Positions 17,519 through 26,689 of a stretch of 64,000 bases of DNA are shown piece after piece. A model generated the notes under the pieces. The model did not search any database and had not been told where the DNA came from. It saw only the letters and a list, made by a program, of their open reading frames with translations. This DNA is from Diaminobutyricimonas sp. LJ205. Its GTDB lineage: Bacteria; Actinomycetota; Actinomycetes; Actinomycetales; Microbacteriaceae. Every line of letters begins with the position of its first letter. Within the stretch, counting starts at the first letter, position 1. A program made the translations under genes and the position numbers. The stretch is taken from NCBI RefSeq assembly GCF_009755725.1, contig NZ_CP046619.1, positions 1,798,001 to 1,862,000 on the forward strand, read 5' to 3'.

Positions 17519-18868
17519 TCAGTACGTGACCGGAAGGTGCGCGGTCACCACGGTCGGGCCGCCCACTGGACTGGTGAACTCGAACGTGCCGCCGAGCCCG
17601 CGCAACCGCTCCTCGATGCCCGCAAGACCGTGACCCGCCTTGGCCACCGCACCGCCACGACCCGAGTCGGCCACCGTCACATCGAGCCACCAGTTGTCGC
17701 CCTCCGGCACCCGACGCAGCGCCAGCTGCAGGCCGATCTCGGATGCCCCGGAGTGCTTCGTCGCGTTCGTCACCAGCTCACTCGCGATGAAGTAGGCGTT
17801 GCGCTCGATCTCCTGCGGCAGCTGCACTCCCTCGTCGATGGCGTTCGCGAACTTCACCGGCACGGCGTTGCGCGCGGCCATCGACTGAAGCGCGGCAGCA
17901 AGCCCTCGGTCCATCAGGATCGGCGGTGCGAACCCGCGCGACAGCGCGCGGAGCTCGTCCAGGGCGGCGCTCGACTGTTCGGTGGCCTCGGCAATCAGTG
18001 TCCGTGCGTTCTCCGGATCCTTCTCGAGCGCACGCTCCGCGGAGGCGAGGTCCATCTGCAGGCGCACCAGCCGCTGCTGCGGACCATCGTGGATGTCTCG
18101 CTCCAAACGACGAAGCGAGTGTCCCTCGGCGGAGATCGCCGCGCCTCGCGACTCGCTGAGGTCGACCACCTGTCGCTCGAGCGCCTCAGAGCGCCAGGCG
18201 CCAAGCATCCCGCGCGCGAAGTGGTGGTGCAGGTTGACCAGCCCGCGCATCACGAATGGCAGGGTGAACGCGAACACGACGCCGATGATCAGGTTCAGAA
18301 CCGCATCACCCGATCGTCCATCGGCAACGTCGACTCCTGGGAAGAGGAACTCGACGACCACCTCGGAGATGTAGATGTCCTGATTGCCCTCCGGAATGAA
18401 TCGGTCCCAGAACCAGAACGTGAGCCCACCGAGCGCTGCAGCAACCCAGGTGACCGTGAGCGACCAGGTCAGGATCGAGATGATGAAGCCGACCACGACC
18501 GTGTGCAGCAGGTAGAGCCAGTAGTGACCGTCAGCCAATGGCACGAACGCCCGGGCAAGCCGGCCTCCCTGCGACGTCTTGAACTGGGGACGGGTGACCT
18601 CAGGCATCCCAGCCGCCCGCAACCTGACCAGTTCGAGCGTGCCGAACGCACGCGCCACATAGAGCGCCGCGGCGAGGACGAAGATCCCGATGAAGGTGAC
18701 GATCAGGCCAGCACCGAGCGCGAACACGGTGATCGTTACCGAGAATGCGACCACCGCGATCGGCAGCAGAGGCAGTAGGAACCCCAGCTCCCGCGGAACC
18801 GCGCGCCAGAGCGCGCCGTACCCGGTTCGGTCGCCGACCGACGTTGCGCTCACAGTCTCGGTGGTCAT
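17519..18868 (-). CDS. Sensor histidine kinase (HisKA_3 type) with membrane sensor domain
   Basis: 449 residues. Residues about 20-215 contain four or more membrane helices resembling the actinobacterial 'putative sensor' domain. The dimerisation/phosphoacceptor segment has His260 in ERDIHDGPQQRLVRL, and the HATPase_c domain shows ELVTNATKHS (N box) and VADSGRGG (G box). The ligand is unknown. This is the cognate kinase for the LuxR-type regulator 144 bases downstream; the intervening gap holds the REP and tandem array. Confidence 0.92.
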   Translation of the reverse strand: MTTETVSATSVGDRTGYGALWRAVPRELGFLLPLLPIAVVAFSVTITVFALGAGLIVTFIGIFVLAAALYVARAFGTLELVRLRAAGMPEVTRPQFKTSQGGRLARAFVPLADGHYWLYLLHTVVVGFIISILTWSLTVTWVAAALGGLTFWFWDRFIPEGNQDIYISEVVVEFLFPGVDVADGRSGDAVLNLIIGVVFAFTLPFVMRGLVNLHHHFARGMLGAWRSEALERQVVDLSESRGAAISAEGHSLRRLERDIHDGPQQRLVRLQMDLASAERALEKDPENARTLIAEATEQSSAALDELRALSRGFAPPILMDRGLAAALQSMAARNAVPVKFANAIDEGVQLPQEIERNAYFIASELVTNATKHSGASEIGLQLALRRVPEGDNWWLDVTVADSGRGGAVAKAGHGLAGIEERLRGLGGTFEFTSPVGGPTVVTAHLPVTY

Positions 18869-18991
18869 GGTTCTCTTCTCTCGGTTGTGCGGGGCTTTCG
18901 CCAGTTGATCTCCAGCATTTCCGATGGCGGGTACCCGAGGGCATCCGGCCCCCTCACGAATGCACCGTGGGGTTAACCCCCGAACGCCACG

Positions 18992-20470
18992 TCAGAGCGT
19001 GTTGAAGGTGAACCGTCCGGCGAGCACCGTGGCTGCCACGGGCATGCTCCGCAACTCGGTCGCTGACACCGTGTGCGGGTCGGCGTCGAGCACGACGAGG
19101 TCGGCTACCTCACCGACAGCGACGGCGGAGCGGACGGATGCCTCGATCGCCTGGTCCACCGTGATGGCCTGTTCCGCATGCCACGGTTCGCGACCGTCAC
19201 GGGTCCGGCCGACAGCGGCCGCGATGGACACCCACGGATCGAGTGGAGCGACCGGGGCATCCGATCCCAGCCGAACCCGCGCGCCCGCGTCGATGAGCGA
19301 ACGCAGCACGAAGGCGCGGTCGGTGCGACCGGCCCAGTAGTGGTCGGCGACATCACGGTCGTCCATGGCGTGCTCCGGCTGCACGCTGGCCTCGACACCG
19401 AGCGCGGCGAACCGGGCGAGGTCCTCGGCCCGCAGCAGCTGGGCGTGTTCGATGCGTCCACCGCAGCCGATCGCCTCGAACGCGTCGAGGGCGAGCCGGT
19501 TGGCTTCGTCGCCGATGGCGTGCACGGCCATCCGCAAACCGGCGTCGGTGGCCCGGGACATGAGCTGCCGCAGTTCGTCGCTCGGCACATTCAGCATGCC
19601 GTGCGGGTGCTCGGTGAGCCCGGGGTACGGGTCGACGCAGAACGCGGTACGGGTGTTCAACGAACCGTCGCTGATGATCTTGTACGGACCGACGGTGAGC
19701 AGGTCGTTCAACCGCTGCCCGGACTTCAGGCCCCGCCCGATGACCTCGTCGAGGTGCTCGGTGTAGAACCCGGCGTCCACGCGCAGGGTGTCGAACCCGG
19801 CCGCCATTCGCCGCTGCCAGTGGTCGAGGTTCAAGCTGAATTCGAGGTCGGTGATGCCGACGATTCCACGGGCGGCGGCTGCGGATGCGGCATCCGTGAG
19901 CCAGGCATCCAGCACGTCGGCCGGCACGTCGTCGAGCGCCTTGAGCACCGCCCAGCAATCGTCCTCGACCAGGACTCCGGTCGGGTGCCCGGCGAAGCCG
20001 TGCACCGACAGGGCCGCCGAGTTCAGCCAGACGCTGTGCACGTCGCCGCTGATCAGCACCACCGGCACATTCGCGGCCACCACGCCGACGATGGCGTCCA
20101 GCACCGCGAAGGTGGGCTGCCGGGACCAGAGCCCGGGCCGGAAGCCGGTTCCCACGACGACGGAGCCCGGCGCCGGGGGGTTTGCCGCGACGGCATCGGC
20201 GACGATGGCCGCTGCGGCTTCGGGCGAGTCGGCGTGCTGCACATCCACGCGCCGCAGCGACATCGCCCACTGGGAGAAGTGCACGTGCTCGTCCCAGAGT
20301 CCGGGGATCACCGGGCGCCCGTCGAGATCAAGCTCCAGGTCCGCCGTGTCCTCGTTACTCCGGTCGCCGATCAGCCGGTCGTCATCCCGCCGGCCGATCT
20401 CGGCGGTCCGGCCGCCCTCGATCCGGATATCGACGGCCCGGTCACCGAGACGGGCGTTTCGAAGCAGCAT
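18992..20470 (-). CDS. Amidohydrolase family 3 (YtcJ-like) metal-dependent hydrolase
   Basis: 492 residues. The metal-binding HxH is in GLWDEHVHFSQW (about residue 62). KIISDGSLNTRTAF (about 225), AVHAIGDEAN, GGRIEHAQLL and RLGSDAPVAPLDPW complete the amidohydrolase 3 set of ligands. Members hydrolyse diverse amides and formamides; this one's substrate is unknown. Its ATG lies 29 bases inside the PaiB gene's end, so the two are translationally coupled and form the end of the rpiB-nei-paiB operon. Confidence 0.9.
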   Translation of the reverse strand: MLLRNARLGDRAVDIRIEGGRTAEIGRRDDDRLIGDRSNEDTADLELDLDGRPVIPGLWDEHVHFSQWAMSLRRVDVQHADSPEAAAAIVADAVAANPPAPGSVVVGTGFRPGLWSRQPTFAVLDAIVGVVAANVPVVLISGDVHSVWLNSAALSVHGFAGHPTGVLVEDDCWAVLKALDDVPADVLDAWLTDAASAAAARGIVGITDLEFSLNLDHWQRRMAAGFDTLRVDAGFYTEHLDEVIGRGLKSGQRLNDLLTVGPYKIISDGSLNTRTAFCVDPYPGLTEHPHGMLNVPSDELRQLMSRATDAGLRMAVHAIGDEANRLALDAFEAIGCGGRIEHAQLLRAEDLARFAALGVEASVQPEHAMDDRDVADHYWAGRTDRAFVLRSLIDAGARVRLGSDAPVAPLDPWVSIAAAVGRTRDGREPWHAEQAITVDQAIEASVRSAVAVGEVADLVVLDADPHTVSATELRSMPVAATVLAGRFTFNTL

Positions 20471-21092
20471 TCGGGTGGACCCTCCGCATCTGGTTCACGA
20501 GTGCCGGATTGGCATAGTGCTCGTCGGATTCGAGGCCGTGGATGATCTCGACAACCGTGTCGGCCGGCTTGTTCTGACTCATCTTGTCCTTGGCGACGAA
20601 GCGCTGAACACGCAGCCGGAAGCCTACTGTTCCTGCGGAGATTTTCTCGGCATAGGCCGCATTCTCTGGCGTGCCATTCATCAGCCGCGGATGCGGCATG
20701 ACGTGCTCGAAGTGCTCGACAAGCCGATCGAGAACCTTCAGGTTCTCCTCGGCGCTGAGGATCTCCGGCGTGCCAGTCAGGTGCGCCGCGCTGAAGTTCC
20801 AGGTCGGCACCGCTGGGCCGTCGCCGTACCAGCCGGGCGAGATATACCCGTGCGAGCCCTGCACGATGACCAGCAATTCGTGCGACCCGAGTTCATGGAT
20901 GAGGTCATCGGGCTTGCCGACGTGGCTGAGCAGCACGATGCCCTCGGCCTCCTCGTCGAGGATCACCGGGTAGTGGGATGCCACCAGCCCGCCCGCGTCG
21001 GTGTTGCTGACGATCGTGGCGAACGGGTTCTCGCGGATCAGACGCTTGATGCCGTCCTCACCGGCGAGGGTGAAGCTGGGGTTCTGTCGCAT
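20442..21092 (-). CDS. PaiB-like FMN-binding negative transcriptional regulator family
   Basis: 216 residues. The segment VASHYPVILDEEAEGIVLLSHV, then GYISPGWYGD and VPTWNFSAAHLTG, defines the PaiB family, whose fold is a split-barrel flavin-binding domain. In Bacillus PaiB acts in control of sporulation and degradative enzymes; a role in flavin-linked redox is equally plausible here. It follows nei by 12 bases and overlaps the amidohydrolase gene. Confidence 0.87.
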   Translation of the reverse strand: MRQNPSFTLAGEDGIKRLIRENPFATIVSNTDAGGLVASHYPVILDEEAEGIVLLSHVGKPDDLIHELGSHELLVIVQGSHGYISPGWYGDGPAVPTWNFSAAHLTGTPEILSAEENLKVLDRLVEHFEHVMPHPRLMNGTPENAAYAEKISAGTVGFRLRVQRFVAKDKMSQNKPADTVVEIIHGLESDEHYANPALVNQMRRVHPNAASKRPSR

Positions 21093-21104
21093 CCGTTTCT
21101 CCCG

Positions 21105-22046
21105 TCAGCGCTGACAGCTCGGGCACCAGTAGAGCTTGCGGCCGGCGGCCATCTCCATGGCGATGTTGGTGCCGCAGACGCGGCAGGGCAAGCCCTCACG
21201 CAGGTAGACCCAGTGGCGGTCGGCCCGGTTCGCCAGCGCGGCACGGTAGGCGTCTTCCTCCAGGTCGTCCATGGTCATCATCTGGCCGACGTGCACGCCG
21301 ATGGTCAGCAAGCGCGTCCAGTCCCGCCACAGTTCGCGGGCGACATCCTGGGGCACGTTGCGGCCGGGAGTGTGCGGGTCGAGGCGGGCACGGAACAGCA
21401 GCTCGGCGCGATAGATGTTGCCGATCCCGCTGACGACCGACTGGTCCATCAGCAGCAGGCCGATCGGCGTCGACTTCTTGCGCACGCTGCTCACGAACCG
21501 TTCCTCGGCGACCTCCGCGTCGTCGACGAGCGGATCCGGGCCGAGTCGTGCGATCACGGCATCCACCTCGGCGGCGTCGAGCACCTCGCACGCGGTCGGG
21601 CCGCGCAGATCGGCGCAGGAGACATCCGTCAGCAGGCGCACCCGCACCTGGCCGACCGGCTCAGGAGGGAACGACTCGATGTCGTCCTGCTGCTTCTCCT
21701 GCTCCGACATCCGCAGCCGGGTGCGCCGCGGCGCACCGATGGAGTGCAACGAGTTCTCACCGTCGGCGTCGACGACGGTGTCAGCCGGCACCGTCGCATC
21801 GACGGTGACGTCCCCTGCGAAGTCCCAGGCGCCGTAGAGGCCGAGGTGCACGCGCAACCAGAGTCCGCCCTCGAACCCGAGGAACATCTGCTTGCCGATC
21901 GCGCGCGCCTCGGTCATCACCCGCCCATCGAGCTGCTTCGCACCGGCTGCGAATCGACCCTGCGGGCTGGATGAGGCGACCGGATGTCCCACGAAATGCA
22001 GCGCGAACTGCCGAGCGATGCGGTGGACGGAGTGACCCTCAGGCAT
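21105..22046 (-). CDS. Fpg/Nei-family DNA glycosylase (endonuclease VIII-like)
   Basis: 313 residues. The processed N-terminus is PEGHS, with catalytic Pro2 and Glu3 as in Nei proteins. The H2TH motif lies around VSGIGNIYRAELLF. The C-terminal zinc finger is C-x2-C-x16-C-x2-C (CRVC to CPSC), ending in QR. It removes oxidised bases and cuts at abasic sites. It begins two bases after rpiB ends, so they form one operon. Confidence 0.92.
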   Translation of the reverse strand: MPEGHSVHRIARQFALHFVGHPVASSSPQGRFAAGAKQLDGRVMTEARAIGKQMFLGFEGGLWLRVHLGLYGAWDFAGDVTVDATVPADTVVDADGENSLHSIGAPRRTRLRMSEQEKQQDDIESFPPEPVGQVRVRLLTDVSCADLRGPTACEVLDAAEVDAVIARLGPDPLVDDAEVAEERFVSSVRKKSTPIGLLLMDQSVVSGIGNIYRAELLFRARLDPHTPGRNVPQDVARELWRDWTRLLTIGVHVGQMMTMDDLEEDAYRAALANRADRHWVYLREGLPCRVCGTNIAMEMAAGRKLYWCPSCQR

Positions 22047-22048
22047 GG

Positions 22049-22534
22049 TCAGACGATACTGCGGCCTGCGATGGCGCCGGTCGTCTCGTACTCGGCGAGC
22101 TGCGCGATCCGTCGCGCGTGACGCTCGTCGCCGGGGAACGGCGTGGCGATGAATGCGTCGATGAACAACACGGCCTCATCGATCGAGTGCTGGCGGGCAC
22201 CGATCGAAATCACGTTGGCGTCATTGTGCTCGCGCGCGAGCTTGGCAGTGTCAAGGTTCCAGACCAGCGCGGCACGGGCACCGTCCACCTTGTTCGCAGC
22301 AATCTGCTCACCGTTGCCGGATCCGCCGAATACGACGCCGAGAGCCTGCACCCCGGCCCGCTGGTCGGCGACGACGGCTCGCGCCGCATTGATGCAGAAC
22401 GACGGGTAGTCATCGAGCGGGTCAAAACTGGTCGGACCGTGGTCGATGACCTCGTGGCCCTCACGGGTCAGGTGCTCCTGCAGATCCCGGCTGAACTCGA
22501 GACCGGCGTGATCGGTGGCGATATGGATGCGCAT
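22049..22534 (-). CDS. rpiB: Ribose-5-phosphate isomerase B
   Basis: 161 residues of the LacA/RpiB fold: N-terminal HIATDHAGLEF, active-site loop GGSGNGEQIAANK and NVISIGARQH. The Glu in GNGEQ is the expected catalytic base in the mycobacterial type, which lacks the E. coli active-site Cys; the Cys is also missing here. It interconverts ribose 5-phosphate and ribulose 5-phosphate in the pentose phosphate pathway and is first in the nei operon. Confidence 0.95.
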   Translation of the reverse strand: MRIHIATDHAGLEFSRDLQEHLTREGHEVIDHGPTSFDPLDDYPSFCINAARAVVADQRAGVQALGVVFGGSGNGEQIAANKVDGARAALVWNLDTAKLAREHNDANVISIGARQHSIDEAVLFIDAFIATPFPGDERHARRIAQLAEYETTGAIAGRSIV

Positions 22535-22623
22535 CGACCCAGTCTAGAAGTCGCTACCCGTTGAGTTTCGCGCCCATCGGGAGGACAGTAGATGTTAGGT
22601 CACGTCGTTCAAGGAGGCACGTC

Positions 22624-23322
22624 ATGGCTGCATCGTCGGCACCGCTGGATATCCTGCCCATCCTGTCACCTGGACGGCATCGGAATCCTAAAAAGGGCGC
22701 CTGCTTCATGGAGTTCGCGTCATATCTTGCTGGCGAGCGCTGGAGCGACCACCCGAAGTGCACGCACCCCGGACTCGCACACTTGGCTCGGATGGTGAAC
22801 GACTGCACCGGCGACGCCGCGCGTGGCCGTCTCGTCACCCTGATCCCGTCCGTCATCGGCCTCACCAGCGATGACCGTCGGCTTGACGTGGTGCTCGCCA
22901 TCCAATCCGCGGCCGCCGCGATCCCGATCGCGTTCGAGGAGCGGCAGCGGTCGCTTGCTGTCGGCGCAATCGTCGCGCAGGCCTCGCTGGAGCGGATGGG
23001 CGGCACCGATGTGATCGACAGCGATGCGCTGCTGAAGGCAGCTTTTGCCGCAGCACCGGCCGCCGAGCGGTGGGCGCGCGCATTCGTCAGCGCAAACCTG
23101 CGGCACATGCCGACGGACATGACCTCACGGCACAGTCACACCATCATTCAGAGTGGTGTCGACGGCGTTGCGACGGCCTGCGTCTCCAACGCCGATGACC
23201 GTTTGGTGACCCTGCTGAATGACGCGATTGAGACTGCGACTCGATTCGTGCGTGCCGAGCACGCCGAGCCGGCCAGCCCGCCGGTCAGTCGAACTGAGGC
23301 CCGCGCGTTCGAGACCGCTTGA
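22624..23322 (+). CDS. Conserved actinobacterial protein of unknown function
   Basis: 232 residues; AAGGAGG six bases before the ATG makes the start secure. The N-terminal part is highly patterned: SPGRHRNPKKGACFMEFAS, then LAGERWSDHPKCTHPGLAHLAR. Two Cys and several His here could bind a metal. The rest is Ala-rich and helical, with no membrane segment. I recall similar proteins in other actinobacteria but no assigned function. Its 3' end overlaps the convergent DsbA-like gene by 38 bases. Confidence 0.82.
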   Translation: MAASSAPLDILPILSPGRHRNPKKGACFMEFASYLAGERWSDHPKCTHPGLAHLARMVNDCTGDAARGRLVTLIPSVIGLTSDDRRLDVVLAIQSAAAAIPIAFEERQRSLAVGAIVAQASLERMGGTDVIDSDALLKAAFAAAPAAERWARAFVSANLRHMPTDMTSRHSHTIIQSGVDGVATACVSNADDRLVTLLNDAIETATRFVRAEHAEPASPPVSRTEARAFETA

Positions 23323-23908
23323 GTTCGAAGAAGCCGTCGTAGCTCGCCGCGGCGACGACACCGTCCCAGAGGGTCAACGCCATCTCGCCGGTCGGCGCAG
23401 GCGAGATGACTGGTCCGAAGAAGGCGACGTCATTCACGGCGATCACCGGCGTCCCGACGTCCTGTCCGACCCGGCTGATGCCGTCAGCGTGACTGGCCCG
23501 CAGGGCAGCGTCGTGCTCGTCGCTGTCGGCGTACCTGGCGAACCCGGCATCCAGCTGGAGATCGGCAAGCGCGCCGGCGATCACCTCGTCGGCGTCCTTC
23601 TGGCCTCCGGGATGGATGCGGCTGCCGAGGGCGTCGTAGAGCGGCTTGATGATTTCGGGGCCGACCACCTCGCCGAGCGACGCGACCAAGCGCGCGTAGC
23701 GCAGGGCGCGGGGCAGGAAGGCGCGATAGTCGTCTGAGACGTCCTTGTCCTCGTTCAGCACCGCGAGGCTCATGATGCGCCAGGTGACGTCGAGGTCGCG
23801 CTTTTCGGAGACCTCGTCCACCCAGCGGCTGGCCATCCACGCCCACGGGCAGGAGGGGTCGAACCAGAAGTCAACGGTGGTCGGTGAGGCAACGGTGGAA
23901 GAGCTCAT
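23285..23908 (-). CDS. DsbA-family protein, Rv2466c-like (mycothiol-linked)
   Basis: 207 residues of a thioredoxin fold with helical insertion. The N-terminal motif is DFWFDPSCPWAWMASRWV, as in mycothiol-dependent nitroreductase Rv2466c, and GTPVIAV supplies the cis-Pro. The active site reads C20-P-W-A rather than CPWC, so only one Cys is present; a monothiol mechanism using mycothiol would be needed. No signal peptide is seen, so it is cytoplasmic. Likely a reductase for disulfides or nitro compounds; substrate unknown. Confidence 0.85.
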   Translation of the reverse strand: MSSSTVASPTTVDFWFDPSCPWAWMASRWVDEVSEKRDLDVTWRIMSLAVLNEDKDVSDDYRAFLPRALRYARLVASLGEVVGPEIIKPLYDALGSRIHPGGQKDADEVIAGALADLQLDAGFARYADSDEHDAALRASHADGISRVGQDVGTPVIAVNDVAFFGPVISPAPTGEMALTLWDGVVAAASYDGFFELKRSRTRGPQFD

Positions 23909-24050
23909 CCAGCCATTACATCTGACTTATCTGAGCGTTTGTAACCTCCGCACGGGTGGTCTACGTGGCTCGCGGGCCTTCGGGCGCTAGGTTTGGTGTC
24001 GGTCGGCGCGCCGAAGCGCCAGCACTGACAACGAACCCCAGGGAGAACCT

Positions 24051-26597
24051 GTGCCAGGAGAGAACCTCACACGCGCCGAGGCCGAAGAGCGCAAGGCGCT
24101 CGTCGACGTCGCCAGCTACGACGTGACCCTCGACCTCACGACCGGTGAGGAGACCTTCCTCTCGACCACCGTGGTCACCTTCACCGCGACACCGGGCGCG
24201 TCCACCTTCATCGACGCCTTCACCCGCACCGTGCACTCGGTCACGCTCAACGGAGAGCAGCTGGACCCGAGCACGGTCGCCGACGGCGTGCGCATCCAAC
24301 TGGACAACCTCCAGGAATCCAACGTCCTCGAGGTGGTCGCCGACGCCGAGTACACGAACTCGGGAGAAGGACTCCACCGCTTCGTCGATCCGGTCGACAA
24401 CGAGGTGTACCTGTACTCGCAGTTCGAGGTCCCCGACTCACGCCGCATGTTCGCTGTCTTCGAACAGCCTGACCTCAAGGCGTCCTTCACCTTCACGGTG
24501 ACCGCACCGGCACGCTGGCAGGTGGTCAGCAACTCGCCCACTCCCGAGCCGCAGCCGATCGACGGAACCGACAACGCCATTTGGCGCTTCTCCCCCACGC
24601 CGCGCATCTCCTCGTACATCACCGCGCTGGTCGCCGGCCCGTACGACGTGGTGCGCAGTGAACTCACCAGCAGCGATGGGCGCACCATTCCGCTCGGCGT
24701 CTTCTGCCGCGCATCCCTCTCGCAGTACATGGATGCCGACTACGTCTTCGAGAAGACCCGTCAGGGCTTCGAGTACTTCGAGCAGAAGTTCGACTACGCG
24801 TACCCGTTCGAGAAGTACGACCAGCTGTTCGTGCCCGAGTTCAACGCCGGTGCGATGGAGAACGCGGGAGCGGTCACCTTCACCGAGACCTATGTGTTCC
24901 GCAGCAAGGTCACCGACGCGATCAAGGAACGCCGCGTCGTCACGATCCTGCATGAGCTCGCGCACATGTGGTTCGGCGACTTGGTCACCATGAAGTGGTG
25001 GAACGACCTGTGGCTGAACGAGTCCTTCGCCGAGTGGGCGTCCACGATCGCGACCGCCGAGGCCACCGAGTGGACCGAAGCGTGGACCACGTTCCAGGCG
25101 ATGGAGAAGAGCTGGGCATACCGGCAGGACCAGCTGCCGTCGACGCACCCCGTGGTCGCGACCATCAACGACCTCGAAGACGTCCAGGTCAACTTCGATG
25201 GCATCACCTATGCCAAGGGCGGATCCGTGCTCAAGCAGCTGGTCGCCTGGGTCGGTGAGGACGCCTTCTTCGCCGGGGTGGCCGCCTACTTCAAGAAGCA
25301 CCAGTTCGGCAACACGACGCTGGCCGACCTGCTCGCCGAGCTCGAGGTCACCAGCGGCCGCGAGCTGAGCGGCTGGTCGAAGGTATGGCTGGAGACCGCC
25401 GGCGTGAACACGCTGCGCCCCGAGCTCGAGGTCAATAGCGAAGGCATCATCGAAAGCTTCGCGGTGCTGCAGTCGGCTGCAGAGGATTACCCCACCATCC
25501 GCCCGCACCGGCTGGCGATCGGCTTCTACAACCTGCGCGACGGCAAGCTGGTGCGCGATGACCGCATCGAATTGGATGTGGACGGCGAGCGGACGGATGT
25601 CCCAGAGCTCGTCGGCCGTCCGCGACCGGCGCTCGTGCTGATCAACGATGACGACCTGGCCTACGCGAAGATCCGCCTCGATCACGCGTCGCTGCAGTCG
25701 GCGATCGCACATCTGCGCGACATCAAGAACCCGCTGGCCAGGGCCCTGGTCTGGGGCTCGGTGTGGGACTCGACGCGCGACGCCGAGACCAGCCCGACCG
25801 ACTACATCCGGCTCGTCCTCGGCAACATCGCAACTGAGACCGAATCGACCACCATCCGCACGACCCTCAGCCAGCTCGCGACGACGGCGCGGCTGTACGT
25901 CGAGCCCTCGGAGCAGGCGGCGGCCATCGAGTTCATCGGATCCACGCTGTGGGATCTCGCGCAACTGGCCGAGCCGGGTTCGGATGCGCAGTTCCAGTTC
26001 GTCAAGTTCTTCGCGAACCTCGCCTCCACCGGCGAACACGTCGCCACCCTGCGCGGTCTGAAGAGCGGCACGATCACGCTCGAAGGACTGGAGATCGACA
26101 CCGACCTCAGCTGGGAACTGCTCGAGGGCCTCGTGCTCAACAATGCGGCCACCGAGGCTGACATCGCGGCGGAACTGCAGAACGACAACACCGCCAACGG
26201 CCAGCAGGCGGCCGCCCGGGCACGGGCGACCTTCCCGACCGCGGAGGCGAAGCTCGCCGCGTTCGCCTCGCTCGTCGATGATGATTCACTGCCGAACGCG
26301 ATCGTGCGGAACACCACACTGGGCTTCCAGCATGTGAACGACCCGAGTCCGCTTACGGCAGTGCTGGACCGGTACTTCGACTCACTCACCACGATCTGGG
26401 AGAACCGCAGCTACCACATCGCCGAGACCGTGATCGTGGGGCTGTACCCGACCGGGCTGGCGAACCTGGAACTGGTCGAGCGCACCCGGGCATGGCTGGC
26501 AGCGAACCCCGACACACCGGCACTCCGCCGACTGGTCGTGGAAAACCTCGCCGGGGTGGAGCGCGCTCTGGCCGCCCAGGCACGCGACGCCCGGTAG
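24051..26597 (+). CDS. pepN: Aminopeptidase N (M1 family)
   Basis: 848 residues, GTG start behind AGGGAGAA. The exopeptidase motif GAMENAG (about residue 269) and the zinc motif H301-E-x-x-H305 with third ligand Glu in NESFAEW are intact, followed by the ERAP1-like helical C-terminal domain. Length matches actinobacterial PepN. It is a cytoplasmic enzyme that trims N-terminal residues from peptides produced by Clp and similar proteases. A REP-like hairpin follows the stop. Confidence 0.96.
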   Translation: MPGENLTRAEAEERKALVDVASYDVTLDLTTGEETFLSTTVVTFTATPGASTFIDAFTRTVHSVTLNGEQLDPSTVADGVRIQLDNLQESNVLEVVADAEYTNSGEGLHRFVDPVDNEVYLYSQFEVPDSRRMFAVFEQPDLKASFTFTVTAPARWQVVSNSPTPEPQPIDGTDNAIWRFSPTPRISSYITALVAGPYDVVRSELTSSDGRTIPLGVFCRASLSQYMDADYVFEKTRQGFEYFEQKFDYAYPFEKYDQLFVPEFNAGAMENAGAVTFTETYVFRSKVTDAIKERRVVTILHELAHMWFGDLVTMKWWNDLWLNESFAEWASTIATAEATEWTEAWTTFQAMEKSWAYRQDQLPSTHPVVATINDLEDVQVNFDGITYAKGGSVLKQLVAWVGEDAFFAGVAAYFKKHQFGNTTLADLLAELEVTSGRELSGWSKVWLETAGVNTLRPELEVNSEGIIESFAVLQSAAEDYPTIRPHRLAIGFYNLRDGKLVRDDRIELDVDGERTDVPELVGRPRPALVLINDDDLAYAKIRLDHASLQSAIAHLRDIKNPLARALVWGSVWDSTRDAETSPTDYIRLVLGNIATETESTTIRTTLSQLATTARLYVEPSEQAAAIEFIGSTLWDLAQLAEPGSDAQFQFVKFFANLASTGEHVATLRGLKSGTITLEGLEIDTDLSWELLEGLVLNNAATEADIAAELQNDNTANGQQAAARARATFPTAEAKLAAFASLVDDDSLPNAIVRNTTLGFQHVNDPSPLTAVLDRYFDSLTTIWENRSYHIAETVIVGLYPTGLANLELVERTRAWLAANPDTPALRRLVVENLAGVERALAAQARDAR

Positions 26598-26610
26598 CAG
26601 TCTCCGCTGA

Positions 26611-26652
26611 TCGAGCCTGTCGAGATCCCCACAGGGGTCTCGGCAGGCTCGA
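26611..26652. repeat. REP-like palindrome, copy 3 (possible pepN terminator)
   Basis: A 19-20 base arm TCGAGCCTGTCGAGATCCCC pairs with its inverted copy across an ACA loop, with one G-U pair and one bulge. It shares its core with the 10054 palindrome. Lying 13 bases after the pepN stop, it could serve as a transcription terminator. Confidence 0.82.
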
Positions 26653-26674
26653 CTAACGGTGAGCGACCGAAACG

Positions 26675-26680
26675 TAGACT
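26675..26680 (+). promoter_or_regulatory. Candidate -10 box of mscS (leaderless)
   Basis: TAGACT stands nine bases before the mscS ATG and there is no Shine-Dalgarno sequence, consistent with transcription starting at the start codon. Confidence 0.5.
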
Positions 26681-26689
26681 GTCCGGGTT

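Noticed and set aside
19788-21974. Plus-strand frame of 728 codons opposite amidohydrolase, paiB and nei
   Set aside because: It spans three genuine genes on the other strand; no domain or start context supports it.
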